From: Burkholderiales bacterium | GTDB taxonomy: Bacteria; Pseudomonadota; Gammaproteobacteria; Burkholderiales; SG8-41 | NCBI GenBank assembly: GCA_030683105.1 | Contig: JAUXMZ010000054.1 | Coordinates: forward strand, 1-55,061 | DNA length: 55,061 bases | Reading direction: 5' to 3' | In this document: positions 45,615 through 54,679 of the stretch, piece after piece | Numbering within the stretch: the first letter of the stretch is position 1 | How the letters are laid out: each line of letters starts with the position of its first letter | Notes under the pieces: generated by a model | Seen by the model: the letters and a program-made list of their open reading frames with translations, nothing else | Told to the model about the DNA's origin: nothing | The model's database searches: none | Position numbers and translations under genes: made by a program

Positions 45615-47737
45615 GCGCTTCCACAACGACGCCGCGCAAACTGCCGGGCAGCCTCGAGACCAACCGCCAGCTCGATCGCTGGCTGCGGTTCGACCGCGAC
45701 GGCACGGTCACCATTTTTCCGGGCAAGGTCGAAATCGGGCAGGGCATACACACCGTTCTGGTGCAGATGGTTGCCGAGGAACTCGATATTGCGCTCGAGC
45801 GCGTGCGGCTGGCGCTCGCCGATACCTCGTACAGCCCCAATGAAGGCATGACGTCGGGCAGCCTCTCGACCCAGCAGTCGGGTATCGCCCTGCGCTATGC
45901 GGCGGCGGAGGCGCGCGATCTGCTGATGCAGCGTGCCGCGGCGAAGCTGGGCGCTTCTCTCGAGCAACTCACGGTCAGGGATGGCACGATTACTGCGCGC
46001 AGCGGCGGCAGCGTCACCTACTGGGAGCTGGCGAGCGCTGATCTGCTCAAGCGCGAAGCAACCGCCGAGGTTGCGCCAAAGATGCCGGAGCAACACTCGG
46101 TGGTGGGGATGAACGTGCAGCGCCTCGACATCCCCGGGAAAATCACCGGCAAGCCGAGCTATGTGCAGGACATGGAGTTGCCAGACATGTTGCACGGGCG
46201 CATCGCACGCCCACCCGGTCCCGGTGCTCGCCTTGCAGCACTGGATGTCGCCGAAATTGAGGCCATGCCGGGTGTCACTGCAGTCGTGCGCGACGGTGTG
46301 TTCATCGGCGTGATTGCCGTGCGCGAGGAACAGGCGATACGTGCGCAGCGCCGCATCCTGCGCAGCGCGCAATGGGAGGAACAGCCCACGCTGCCGGCAA
46401 ACAGCGATCCGCGATATCTGCTCGACCTCGAATCCGAGGACGAAGTGATCAGCGAGAGAGTCAACGACGCGGCGGCAGCCGCGGCCACCCGGCTCGAGGC
46501 CGAATTTTCCCGCCCGCATATCGCGCATGCGTCGCTGGCGCCATCGTGCGCCGTGGCGCTATTCCAGGGCGGAAAATACACGGTATGGACCCATAGCCAG
46601 GGCATCTTTCCGCTGCGCGGCGATCTGGCGAAAGTGCTGGGCAGCGCCGAGAACGATATCGTCGTGATCCATGCCGAAGGCGCGGGTTGTTACGGCCACA
46701 ACGGCGCCGATGACGTGGCGCTGGATGCGGCGTTGCTGGCGCGTGCCGTGCCGGGACGCGCGGTGCGGGTGCAATGGATGCGTGAAGACGAGTTTGCGTG
46801 GGAGCCGTTCGGCTCGCCCATGGTGGTGAAGATGAGCGCCGCCCTGGATGCCAAAGGCAATATCGCAAGCTGGACGCATGATGTCTGGAGCCATGCCCAC
46901 AGCACGCGTCCCGGCTCCAAGGACGGCGCCAATCTGCTCGCGGGCTGGCATCTCGAGAAACCGGTGGCCGCTGCACGGCCCGGCAATCCGCCGCTGCCCG
47001 GTGGCGGCAGCCATCGCAACGCGATTCCGCTCTATGAATTCCCCGGACAGCGCATCACCAACCACCTGATCAGGAAAGCGCCGCTGCGCACCTCCGCCCT
47101 GAGATCGCTGGGTGCGCACGTCAATGTGTTTGCGATCGAGTCATTCATGGATGAGCTCGCCGTTGCGGCTAACGCCGATCCGGTCGAATTCCGGCTGCGT
47201 CATCTGAAAGACCCGCGGGCACGCGCTGTGATCGAGACGGTGGCGGCGAAGGCGGGTTGGAAGCCGCGCGAAGCGGGTGACGGCACGCGCGGACGGGGGC
47301 TGGCTTTCGCGCGCTACAAGAATGCCGGCTGTTATGTAGCGGTGATCGTGGAGATCGAGGTCGGGAATGAAGTGCGGGTGAAGCGGGTGTTTGCGGCGGT
47401 TGATGCCGGACAGGCGATCAATCCCGATGGCATCCGCAATCAGACCGAGGGCGGCATCATACAGACCGTGAGCTGGACGCTGAAAGAGCGGGTTGGTTTC
47501 AATCGCGAGCGCGTGACGACGCTCACCTGGGATGATTATCCCATCCTGACCTTCGGCGAGGCGCCGGAAGTCGAGGTCACCCTGGTCAACCGGCCCGAGT
47601 TGCCGCCGCTGGGTGCGGGTGAAGGCGCGCAGGGTCCCACCGGCGCTGCAATTGCCAATGCGATATACAACGCGCTCGGGGTAAGGCTGCGCGACATGCC
47701 GTTCACGCGGGAAAAGCTGATTTCCGCTCTGGCTTGA
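45611..47737 (+). CDS. Molybdopterin-binding large subunit, IorB-like
   Basis: A 708-residue catalytic subunit of the xanthine-oxidase/IorB group that hydroxylates N-heterocycles or oxidises aldehydes. Visible motifs: GKVEIGQGIHTVLVQM (near 39-54), the cofactor-contacting GCYGHNGADDVALDA near 362 and the catalytic Glu in GEGAQGPTGAAI near 677. There is no Tat signal and no C-terminal cytochrome domain, unlike NicB. IorB-type enzymes usually pass electrons to cytochrome c; a di-heme cytochrome gene is 3 kb upstream. No FAD subunit or XdhC-like maturation factor lies here. The substrate cannot be inferred. Confidence 0.87.
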   Translation: MSASTTTPRKLPGSLETNRQLDRWLRFDRDGTVTIFPGKVEIGQGIHTVLVQMVAEELDIALERVRLALADTSYSPNEGMTSGSLSTQQSGIALRYAAAEARDLLMQRAAAKLGASLEQLTVRDGTITARSGGSVTYWELASADLLKREATAEVAPKMPEQHSVVGMNVQRLDIPGKITGKPSYVQDMELPDMLHGRIARPPGPGARLAALDVAEIEAMPGVTAVVRDGVFIGVIAVREEQAIRAQRRILRSAQWEEQPTLPANSDPRYLLDLESEDEVISERVNDAAAAAATRLEAEFSRPHIAHASLAPSCAVALFQGGKYTVWTHSQGIFPLRGDLAKVLGSAENDIVVIHAEGAGCYGHNGADDVALDAALLARAVPGRAVRVQWMREDEFAWEPFGSPMVVKMSAALDAKGNIASWTHDVWSHAHSTRPGSKDGANLLAGWHLEKPVAAARPGNPPLPGGGSHRNAIPLYEFPGQRITNHLIRKAPLRTSALRSLGAHVNVFAIESFMDELAVAANADPVEFRLRHLKDPRARAVIETVAAKAGWKPREAGDGTRGRGLAFARYKNAGCYVAVIVEIEVGNEVRVKRVFAAVDAGQAINPDGIRNQTEGGIIQTVSWTLKERVGFNRERVTTLTWDDYPILTFGEAPEVEVTLVNRPELPPLGAGEGAQGPTGAAIANAIYNALGVRLRDMPFTREKLISALA

Positions 47738-47794
47738 CGGGTGATTTGGCGGCCAGGCAGCGAATAGCGTTGCTGCCAGTGGTGCGCCGGGTAC

Positions 47795-47832
47795 AAAAAA
47801 GCGGGTCGCCAAATGAAACTGAGCGACCCGCT
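47795..47832 (-). terminator. Intrinsic terminator for the minus-strand 76-codon gene
   Basis: Read on the minus strand, AGCGGGTCGC (47823-47832) pairs perfectly with GCGACCCGCT (47800-47809) around a 13-base loop and runs into TTTTTT. It lies 12 bp after the stop of the 47845-48075 gene and is a strong Rho-independent terminator. Confidence 0.85.
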
Positions 47833-47844
47833 TACGGGAGAAGG

Positions 47845-48075
47845 TTAGATCTGGGTTGCCAGGGCGCAGGCGCGGCTGTAGAAGGCCTCGGCATCGACTG
47901 AGCTGAAATCATCGGGCAACTGCGGGCTCAGTTCGTTTACTTCCTGATCGCGGGGCATGGCGATTACGCTTATCGAAGAGTTTCCGTTGACGCACAGTCT
48001 GTCTTCGGCATGACGATGCATTCCAGCCATGCTTATGGTTTTGGCTTTCCTGTACTGATCCAGATAAATCACCAT
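47845..48075 (-). CDS. Small conserved-looking protein of unknown function (76 aa)
   Basis: I do not recognise the family. The gene is well framed: GGAGG lies five bases before the ATG and a strong intrinsic terminator follows the stop. The protein begins MVIYLDQYRKAKT and carries a His-rich stretch (MAGMHRHAED) and an acidic end (LPDDFSSVDAEAFYSR). No signal peptide or membrane helix is seen. A longer frame exists upstream to 48267, but the ribosome-binding site argues for this start. The 346 bp upstream (48076-48421) hold an AT-rich segment with a TACATGTATTATATGTATTA dyad (48171-48190) and no other gene. Confidence 0.65.
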   Translation of the reverse strand: MVIYLDQYRKAKTISMAGMHRHAEDRLCVNGNSSISVIAMPRDQEVNELSPQLPDDFSSVDAEAFYSRACALATQI

Positions 48076-48421
48076 GACCGCCTCCGATGTGAGGGTTCCT
48101 GCGCTGTATCTCTGCAGATTCTGTGCCAGAGTTTGAGAGTTTCCAGTCATAAGTCGCGCAAACAACATAACTACATGTATTATATGTATTATTTGATTTG
48201 TTCCGACGATGCGGCGCTTGCGGATTGCACCTGATCCGGTGTCGGAGGGTTGACGATAATCGGGCAAATCGACGTTTCGGCATCGAATTTTCGACGGCGG
48301 GATGGGTTCCCCCTTTCGATGACGCTTATCCTGATCGCTGCTGCCGACCGCAGCGCTTTGCAGGGTGGGTGAACGGCAATATCATCGCGGCACACGCAAC
48401 CGAGGCAACCAGGGCAGCATC

Positions 48422-49408
48422 ATGACGAAATCCACAGCATCTCGCGATGAGACAGCACTGCCCGTTACTTATCGCGACATCGCCGCGGCCGCACAAACGC
48501 TGGCCGGCTTCGCTCACCGCACGCCGGTGCTGACATCGAACACCGTCGATGAGCGCACCGGTGCGAAGGTGTTTTTCAAGTGCGAGAACATGCAGCGCGC
48601 AGGCGCTTTCAAGTTCCGCGGCGCCTACAACGCGCTTGCCAACCTGATGCCGGATCAGAAACAGCGCGGTGTGGTCGCGTATTCCTCGGGCAATCACGCG
48701 CAGGCGGTGGCGCTCGCCGGCAGGCTGCTCGGCATAGAAGCAGTCATCGTCATGCCTGACGATGCGCCGGCGGTGAAAGTTCTGGCCACGCGCGGCTATG
48801 GCGCCGAAGTGGTGCTCTACGACCGCGAGCGCGATTCACGCGAAGCGCTCGCCGACGAGCTGGCGAGCAGCCGCGGCCTCACTGTCATTCCGCCGTTCGA
48901 CCATCCGCATATCGTTGCCGGGCAGGGCACGGCGGCGAAGGAACTGATAGAGGATGCCGGTGCGCTGGATTATCTGCTGGTGCCGTGCGGTGGCGGCGGG
49001 CTGCTGACCGGGAGCGCCATTGCTGCCAACAGGCTGTCGGCGGGCATCAAGGTCATCGGCGTCGAGCCGGCGGCCGGCGATGACGTCACGCGCTCGTTCC
49101 GGACCAAGACCATACAGAGCGTGCACAATCCGCAGACCATCGCCGACGGCGCGCGTACCTCCGCCCCCGGCAAAGTGACGTTTCCGCTGATCCTGCACCA
49201 TGTGCACGACATGCTGACGGTGACCGACGCTGAGCTGCTGCGCGCGATGTTCTACCTGTGGGAGCGCATGAAAATCGTGGTCGAACCCACCGGCGCGCTC
49301 GGCGCCGCGGCACTGCTCGAAGGCAAGCTCGACGCCCGCGGCAAGCGCGTGGGCGTGATTCTCTCGGGCGGCAATGCGGATATCAAACAGCTCGCAGCTT
49401 ATCTTTGA
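48422..49408 (+). CDS. PLP-dependent threonine/serine dehydratase or racemase
   Basis: A 328-residue fold-type II PLP enzyme. The Schiff-base Lys is K64 in AGAFKFRGAYNAL, the cofactor-phosphate loop is PCGGGGLLTG near 198, and SSGNHAQAVA near 88 is the substrate-binding loop. It lacks the C-terminal regulatory domain of biosynthetic IlvA. Length matches catabolic threonine dehydratase, serine racemase and threo-3-hydroxyaspartate ammonia-lyase, which cannot be separated by sight. A start at the ATG 48422 is chosen; the frame upstream is not conserved in type. Confidence 0.87.
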   Translation: MTKSTASRDETALPVTYRDIAAAAQTLAGFAHRTPVLTSNTVDERTGAKVFFKCENMQRAGAFKFRGAYNALANLMPDQKQRGVVAYSSGNHAQAVALAGRLLGIEAVIVMPDDAPAVKVLATRGYGAEVVLYDRERDSREALADELASSRGLTVIPPFDHPHIVAGQGTAAKELIEDAGALDYLLVPCGGGGLLTGSAIAANRLSAGIKVIGVEPAAGDDVTRSFRTKTIQSVHNPQTIADGARTSAPGKVTFPLILHHVHDMLTVTDAELLRAMFYLWERMKIVVEPTGALGAAALLEGKLDARGKRVGVILSGGNADIKQLAAYL

Positions 49409-49496
49409 GGCGAATTGCATAGCCCGAGTGGCGCAACAGAGTATGATTTTCATGCAAGCTTTTGCGTTATCCTTATCGTCGAGATTGAGAGACTAA

Positions 49497-50204
49497 ATGG
49501 AAAGTGCTGGCATCCTGAAGCGGGAAATTAAAGTGCTGGCGTTCGACCAGTACGGCACCATCGTCGACATGCAGAAGGGGCTCGCCGAGGCCGTCATGCC
49601 TTTTCTGAAACAGAAGGGCTGGGATGGCGACCCCGGCAGCTTCGTCACCTGGTGGCGTCGCACGCACTTCGAAAACTCGATGATAGATGCGCTGTGCGAT
49701 CGCGGGCATACCCCGTACCGGCAGATCGGGCATCGCGCCGTCTCCCACGTCATGGACCGCTGCGGCATCGCCTACACGCAAGGTGAGGTTCGCTGGCTCG
49801 TCAGCGAGATCGAGAAGCTCAAGCCGTTTCCCGATGTCATTGCGGCGCTCGCCAGGCTCCGGTTGCAGGGATACAAGCTGGCGATCCTGTCGAATGGCGA
49901 CCGTGACATGCTTAAGGCCGCCGGGCCGCACATCGGCTTTACGTTCGATCATGTCATCTCGGTACAGGAGGCCGGTTTTTTCAAGCCGCACTGGAAGACC
50001 TACGCGAAGGCCGAGGAGATCATCGGCGAGGATCGTTCCGGCATCCTGTTTGTCGCCAATCACGCGTTTGACTGCATTGGCGCAAAATCATACGGCATGC
50101 GGACTGCCTTCATTGACCGGCGGAAGCGCCCATTCGGCGAAACACCGCATCAGCCCGATCTCATCGTGGCCAATTTCACCGAGCTGGCCGCCGCGCTAAC
50201 CTGA
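49497..50204 (+). CDS. HAD-family hydrolase, L-2-haloacid dehalogenase type
   Basis: A 235-residue HAD hydrolase close to haloacid dehalogenase type II. The nucleophile is D17 in FDQYGTIVD, motif II is LSNGD near 133, the Lys is in FFKPHWKTY, and motif IV reads VANHAFDCIGAKSYGM, where dehalogenases usually have an SxxWDxxGA pattern. The aromatic WWRRTHFENS loop near residue 52 resembles the substrate cap region. It may be a true dehalogenase or a relative with other substrates. It follows the PLP enzyme by 88 bp on the same strand. Confidence 0.8.
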   Translation: MESAGILKREIKVLAFDQYGTIVDMQKGLAEAVMPFLKQKGWDGDPGSFVTWWRRTHFENSMIDALCDRGHTPYRQIGHRAVSHVMDRCGIAYTQGEVRWLVSEIEKLKPFPDVIAALARLRLQGYKLAILSNGDRDMLKAAGPHIGFTFDHVISVQEAGFFKPHWKTYAKAEEIIGEDRSGILFVANHAFDCIGAKSYGMRTAFIDRRKRPFGETPHQPDLIVANFTELAAALT

Positions 50205-50265
50205 GCACCGAACTCTGCACTTTTTAGAAGAACCCGCGCCCACCCATATCAACATGGAGACACTA

Positions 50266-51087
50266 ATGATGCGCACCCCTTTGATCGTCCGCTGTGCAAC
50301 AGCAGCAGTATTCATGATGGCGTTGTTCGCGCCCCAGCAGGCGCTCCATGCTCAAACCAAACCCAAGCGTTCAGACCTCGGGCAGGCGCCGGAGTCGGTG
50401 CTCTGGGTTGGCAACAGCTTTTTCTACTACAACAACAGTATGCACAACCACTTCGGTCGACTGGTCTCATCGGCCGGGCCTGGTTCCCGGGTGCGCAGCA
50501 CCTCCGTGACAGTTAGCGGTTCCGGCATCGATTGGCACGACATGGACTCGCTGCTGCGGCCGGACGGACTGGGACGCTACTCGTTCGTCGGCGAAAACGA
50601 GATCCGGTTCAACAAACCAGGGCGTCAGTACGACACCGCAATCATGATGGATTGCAGCCAGTGCCCGGTTCATCCCCAGTTGCAGGCCGTCTTCCACGAT
50701 ACAGCGCGTAAGCATGCGCAGTCCATGGTGCGGGCGGGCGTTCGTCCCGTGCTGTTCATGTCGTGGGCCTACAAGGACAAACCCGAAATGACGGCCCGGC
50801 TTGCCGAGCAGTACACAGTGGCCGGAAACGCCAACGACGCGCTGGTGATTCCGGCCGGGCTGGCCTTCGCCAAGGCCATCGTCAAACGCGCTGATATCGA
50901 ACTTTACGAAGCCGACAAGCGGCACCCCAGTCTGGCTGGCACTTACCTTGCGGCATGCACGGTGTATGCGACGCTCTACCGCAAATCTCCGGTGGGCCTT
51001 GCCTACACCGCGGGGTTAAGCCCGGAACTCGCCACGCTGCTGCAGACGGCCGCCTGGGAGTCGGTCAAGGAATATTTCAGGCCATGA
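50266..51087 (+). CDS. Secreted SGNH-hydrolase-like protein
   Basis: A 273-residue protein with a signal peptide (about residues 1-30, ending ALHAQ). The block I motif LWVGNSFFYYNN has the Ser of the SGNH family, and the C-terminal DKRHPSLAGTYLAACTVY supplies a D-x-x-H pair, so a lipase or esterase-like activity in the periplasm is plausible. GGAG lies six bases before the chosen ATG. Neither substrate nor pathway can be inferred. It follows the HAD gene by 61 bp and may share its transcript. Confidence 0.65.
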   Translation: MMRTPLIVRCATAAVFMMALFAPQQALHAQTKPKRSDLGQAPESVLWVGNSFFYYNNSMHNHFGRLVSSAGPGSRVRSTSVTVSGSGIDWHDMDSLLRPDGLGRYSFVGENEIRFNKPGRQYDTAIMMDCSQCPVHPQLQAVFHDTARKHAQSMVRAGVRPVLFMSWAYKDKPEMTARLAEQYTVAGNANDALVIPAGLAFAKAIVKRADIELYEADKRHPSLAGTYLAACTVYATLYRKSPVGLAYTAGLSPELATLLQTAAWESVKEYFRP

Positions 51088-51204
51088 CCGCACGTGAACT
51101 GATGTCTGAACCTTCGCGCAAGCCTACCCGTTACTGCGGTCTGCGGGCCACGCGTGAGGTTTGGCGCTAATGCCGGACAGTCAATACTCCGCAGGTAGCG
51201 AGCA

Positions 51205-51600
51205 ATGAATCCCTGGTCTGTTTTGGGTGTGGTATTTCTCCTGATCGGCGGTATCGGCGTTGTGCTGCCGTTGCTGCCCACCACGCCATTCGTTCTGGTT
51301 GCGGCGGGCTGTTTTGCCAGGTCCTCCCCGAAAATGCATGCCTGGCTGCTGGCTAATCCAGTCTTTGGACCGATGATCGTGAACTGGGAAAAAAAGAAAT
51401 GCATTTCACTGAAGGTGAAATTAACGGCTTTGACGATGATGATCGTGGTGGGCGGAGCATCTATCCTTTTTTTTGTTGCGCCCGGCTGGCACAGCCTTGC
51501 AGGCTTGGGGCTGATAGTTCTGGGCAGCCTGGTCGTGTTGTCTTTGAAGGTATGTCCAGGCGCGGGATATTCAAACGATCCTGAGAAGAGCAAGGATTAA
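51205..51600 (+). CDS. YbaN-family inner-membrane protein (DUF454)
   Basis: A 131-residue membrane protein with a hydrophobic N-terminal segment (4-36) and two further helices near 73-108. The signature IGVVLPLLPTTPFVLVAAGCFARSSPK and the LL-NPVFGP loop are those of the YbaN/DUF454 family, whose function is not known. A TAGCGAG-like weak site precedes the ATG. The stop is followed at once by a CTCCGTG inverted repeat. Confidence 0.85.
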   Translation: MNPWSVLGVVFLLIGGIGVVLPLLPTTPFVLVAAGCFARSSPKMHAWLLANPVFGPMIVNWEKKKCISLKVKLTALTMMIVVGGASILFFVAPGWHSLAGLGLIVLGSLVVLSLKVCPGAGYSNDPEKSKD

Positions 51601-51604
51601 AGAA

Positions 51605-51732
51605 TTTCTCCGTGCTCCGTGTGCTCCGTGCGAAATATTTTTTAAGTGATGCCACCCGAGCGAGTAGGGCGCCTTCGCGGGTATGGCAAACGCCGTAATG
51701 GTTCGCACGGAGCACACGGAGTTCACGGAGAA
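51605..51732. repeat. CTCCGTG-word inverted repeat after the YbaN-like gene
   Basis: The left arm TTCTCCGTGCTCCGTGTGCT (51605-51634 in full) pairs with TTCGCACGGAGCACACGGAG (51702-51732 in full) around a 67-bp loop. The two arms are near-perfect complements over about 28 bp. It lies in a 245-bp gap that also contains the half copy of the CACAGAG family at 51788-51817. Confidence 0.75.
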
Positions 51733-51787
51733 GATAATAATATATAACTTATTGATTAATAACAATTAATGTAATTTCTGCATTGAT

Positions 51788-51817
51788 GTTCTCTGTGTTC
51801 TCTGTGTTCTCTGTGGC
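51788..51817. repeat. CACAGAG-word repeat, single arm
   Basis: GTTCTCTGTGTTCTCTGTGT and a further TCTCTGTGGC are three tandem copies of the right-arm word of the repeats at 20560-20660 and 27825-27914. The partner arm is absent here, so it cannot fold back by itself. Confidence 0.65.
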
Positions 51818-51845
51818 AAATAGTTTTAACTGGCGTTTATAAAAC

Positions 51846-52646
51846 ATGCCCGTCAGCGTTTCCAGCATTTACCGCTACCCGGTCAAGGGGCTCAGTCCCG
51901 AGTTCCTGGCGCGGGTGACGCTCGCGCCCGGCGAATGCCTGCCGCATGACCGGCGCTTTGCGCTCGCTCGCGCCGCGACGCAATTCGATCCGGCACACCC
52001 GGCATGGCTGCCAAAATCGAATTTTTTCATGCTCATGCGCGACGAAGTCCTCGCGCAACTGCGGACGCGCTTTGACGAAGCAAGCGGTATGCTCACGGTC
52101 GAACGCGATGGAAAAACAGTGCTGCGCTCCCGCCTTACCGATGCGGCGGAATGCTCCACGATCAATGCGTTCTTCGCCGAATTTCTCAAAGATGCGCCGG
52201 GCAACCCGCCGCGGGTGGTGGAGGCGCCGGGGCACACGTTCTCGGATGCGAAGCAAAAACCCAATGCGACGACGTACAAATACGTCTCGTTTGTGAACCT
52301 CGCCAGCATCGAAGCGCTGGAGAAGGTCATGCAGGTTCCGGTCGATCCGCTGCGCTTTCGCGCGAATGTCTATATGTCAGGTCTCCCCGCGTGGAACGAA
52401 CGCGACTGGGTCGGTTCCGAGATCAGGGCGGGAAATGCGCGCCTGCGCGTCGTCTCTCCCATCACTCGCTGCGCGGCGACCAGCGTCAACCCCGCGACGG
52501 CCGAACGCGATTTGAACATTCCCGCCATTCTCCAGAAAGAATTCGGGCATAACTGCATGGGCGTGTACGCGGAGGTTGTCGCCGGTGGAGAAGTGGCCAA
52601 GAACGACAGGGTAGGGCGCACTGACAACGCGTGGCGTATCGAGTAG
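51846..52646 (+). CDS. MOSC-domain protein
   Basis: A 266-residue protein made of an N-terminal MOSC beta-barrel (SSIYRYPVKGLSPEFL, then CLPHDRRFAL) and a C-terminal MOSC domain with the conserved Cys in SPITRCAATSVNPATAERD near 206-224. MOSC proteins related to YcbX bind molybdenum cofactor and reduce N-hydroxylated compounds; the ferredoxin domain of YcbX is missing here. It follows a repeat and stands alone on this strand. A link to the molybdenum hydroxylase 4 kb upstream is possible but unsupported. Confidence 0.88.
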   Translation: MPVSVSSIYRYPVKGLSPEFLARVTLAPGECLPHDRRFALARAATQFDPAHPAWLPKSNFFMLMRDEVLAQLRTRFDEASGMLTVERDGKTVLRSRLTDAAECSTINAFFAEFLKDAPGNPPRVVEAPGHTFSDAKQKPNATTYKYVSFVNLASIEALEKVMQVPVDPLRFRANVYMSGLPAWNERDWVGSEIRAGNARLRVVSPITRCAATSVNPATAERDLNIPAILQKEFGHNCMGVYAEVVAGGEVAKNDRVGRTDNAWRIE

Positions 52647-52735
52647 AGTCCACAGTACTGATCCGGCCGCGAAATAGTACGTTATGGTTGCGAGGTTCGC
52701 AGCACAATCAACGGTAACGTTTTGAGGAGAACATC

Positions 52736-53752
52736 ATGAGTTCTATCCGTGCCTGGGCCGCGAAAGCGGCGGGCGGTGCCCTGGAAGCCTACGAATTCGA
52801 CGCGGGTGTTCTGGGGCCGGAAGAGGTCGAGATCGCGGTCGAATATTGCGGCATCTGCCATTCCGATCTGTCCATGCTGAACAACGAATGGGGTATGACC
52901 GCGTACCCTTTGGTGCCTGGCCACGAGGCCATCGGGCGCGTCGTTGCCGTGGGCGAGCATGCCAAAGGTGTGCGTGTCGGCCAGCGTGTCGGCGTGGGCT
53001 GGAATGCCGCGAGCTGCCTGCATTGTCATTCCTGCATTGCGGGTGACCAGCACCTGTGTTCAAGCGTGCAGCCCACCATCGTCAATCATCACGGCGCATT
53101 CGCCGAGCGGGTGCGCGCGCACTGGCTGTGGGTGATCCCCATTCCGGAAGGTCTGGATGCGAGCGCTGCCGGTCCGCTGCTATGCGGCGGCATCACGGTG
53201 TTTTTCCCGCTGCTGAATTTCGGCGTCAAGCCAACGCACCGTGTGGGCGTAGTGGGCATCGGCGGCCTGGGCCATATGGCGCTCAAGTTCCTTAACGCCT
53301 GGGGTTGCGAGGTCACCGCGTTCACGTCCAGCGAGTCCAAGCACAAGGAGGCCAGGGCGCTGGGCGCGCACCGTGTGGTGTCCAGCCGCGATGCCGCTGC
53401 GATGCAGGCGATCGCTGGCTCGCTCGACATGATCCTGGACACCGTCAACGTACCTTTGCAATGGGATGCGCTGATGTCCACGCTGGCGCCCAAGGGGCGG
53501 CTGCACGTGGTTGGCGCGGTGCTGGAACCGATCCCGGTCAATGCAATGGGCCTTATCCTGGGGGAACAAAGCATCTCCGGTTCGCCCACGGGTCCACGAA
53601 GCGCGATTGACGCGATGCTGGCTTTCGCGGCGCGTCATAAGATCACGCCGCAGGTCGAGCATTTTCCGATGAGCCGGGTCAACGATGCGATGGAGCATCT
53701 GCGTGCCGGCAAGGCGCGTTACCGCATCGTATTGGATGCCGATTTTGCTTGA
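52736..53752 (+). CDS. Zinc-dependent NADP alcohol/aldehyde reductase (YahK/CAD type)
   Basis: A 338-residue medium-chain dehydrogenase. Catalytic zinc ligands appear in CGICHSD (C38) and PGHEAIG; the structural zinc set is CLHCHSCIAGDQHLC; the nucleotide fold has GIGGLGHMALKFL near 180, followed by TSSESK, typical of NADP-preferring cinnamyl-alcohol-dehydrogenase-like enzymes such as YahK. It probably reduces a broad range of aldehydes. GAGGAG lies seven bases before the ATG. It is convergent with the minus-strand zincin gene. Confidence 0.9.
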   Translation: MSSIRAWAAKAAGGALEAYEFDAGVLGPEEVEIAVEYCGICHSDLSMLNNEWGMTAYPLVPGHEAIGRVVAVGEHAKGVRVGQRVGVGWNAASCLHCHSCIAGDQHLCSSVQPTIVNHHGAFAERVRAHWLWVIPIPEGLDASAAGPLLCGGITVFFPLLNFGVKPTHRVGVVGIGGLGHMALKFLNAWGCEVTAFTSSESKHKEARALGAHRVVSSRDAAAMQAIAGSLDMILDTVNVPLQWDALMSTLAPKGRLHVVGAVLEPIPVNAMGLILGEQSISGSPTGPRSAIDAMLAFAARHKITPQVEHFPMSRVNDAMEHLRAGKARYRIVLDADFA

Positions 53753-53771
53753 TCAGTCAGTAAGGACTTGT

Positions 53772-54467
53772 TTACTCAGAAATTGTACGCAGCAAACCGT
53801 TTCTTGCCCCAACATCACGTAATCGAGCGCATTGCGCTGCGCTGAGCCGCGTATTCCCCGGCGTGGTGTCCTCGCGCATCAGATTCCCCGGCTCCTCGAC
53901 ATGCCCGCCGCTGTCCATCAGCACGTGAACGAGTTCGTGGGCGAGCGCGATGCCAAACTCCGGCGTGACTCGCGTCACCCACACGCTGTCGGCAAGTTCG
54001 GGGCGCGTTCTGCTGTTGCCTCTGCCTACGGCCTCGGCGTCGAAGGCCGGCTGCTGGCGGGTGTCGGTGACGAAATAGACCGTAGGCGTGCCGGGTTGCA
54101 GCACACGCGCCAGCTGGCGTGACACGGGTGTGTGGAAATAATGGTATTGCTGCGGCGCATCGACGCGCACCAGTTCAACCTGCGCCAGCCGCACGCCGCA
54201 CTGGCCGAGCAGGCCTGCCATGGCGCCAGTCGCTTTCAATATTTCGTCGCGCTGCCAGCTGCCCCATGAGAAATAGACCAGCGTCAGCTTGAGTTCATGG
54301 GTCGATGCCGCTGGCGGCTCATAATGCGCGCGCAGATCGCCCGCGTTAAGTGTTTGTCTTTCCATCACTTTGATCTCCGCTGCGGGTTGTGCCTGGGCGA
54401 GGCCACTCAATACGGCGAGCAGCAGGGTGCGGGCGGGGAAACGCAGGCAATGCATCATGTGCGGCAA
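53772..54467 (-). CDS. Secreted zincin-like putative metalloprotease
   Basis: A 231-residue protein with a signal peptide (about residues 1-27, ending AQAQP). The core AHELVHVLMDSGGHVEEPGN gives HELVH at 177-181, a third His at 189, and then NLM (M197), which looks like a zinc-binding metalloprotease site with a Met turn. The rest resembles no family that I know. The first Met codons (MPHMMHCL) leave the exact start open. It is convergent with the alcohol dehydrogenase gene and has no partner on its strand. Confidence 0.65.
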   Translation of the reverse strand: MPHMMHCLRFPARTLLLAVLSGLAQAQPAAEIKVMERQTLNAGDLRAHYEPPAASTHELKLTLVYFSWGSWQRDEILKATGAMAGLLGQCGVRLAQVELVRVDAPQQYHYFHTPVSRQLARVLQPGTPTVYFVTDTRQQPAFDAEAVGRGNSRTRPELADSVWVTRVTPEFGIALAHELVHVLMDSGGHVEEPGNLMREDTTPGNTRLSAAQCARLRDVGARNGLLRTISE

Positions 54468-54679
54468 TGTGGCAGCCCCTAGTCAAACTGGCAAGAGCGG
54501 GAAATTGGCGCAAATCGGACACGGATGTGCGCCCAATGCGATAAGTGACCGGAAGCAGAGAAGATTTTCCTTTTGGGGCGTGTGTGTGGCGCCATTTTTG
54601 GCGGCGTGGTGACTATTTTTTAATCGTGACAAACAATCGCGCGGCAGGGTGGGTGTAGGCAGCGATGTTTCGCGGGTTG

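Noticed and set aside
48189-48425. Overlapping 68- and 75-codon frames on both strands before the PLP enzyme
   Set aside because: Mutually antisense, Arg/Cys-rich, without start signals; not supported as genes.
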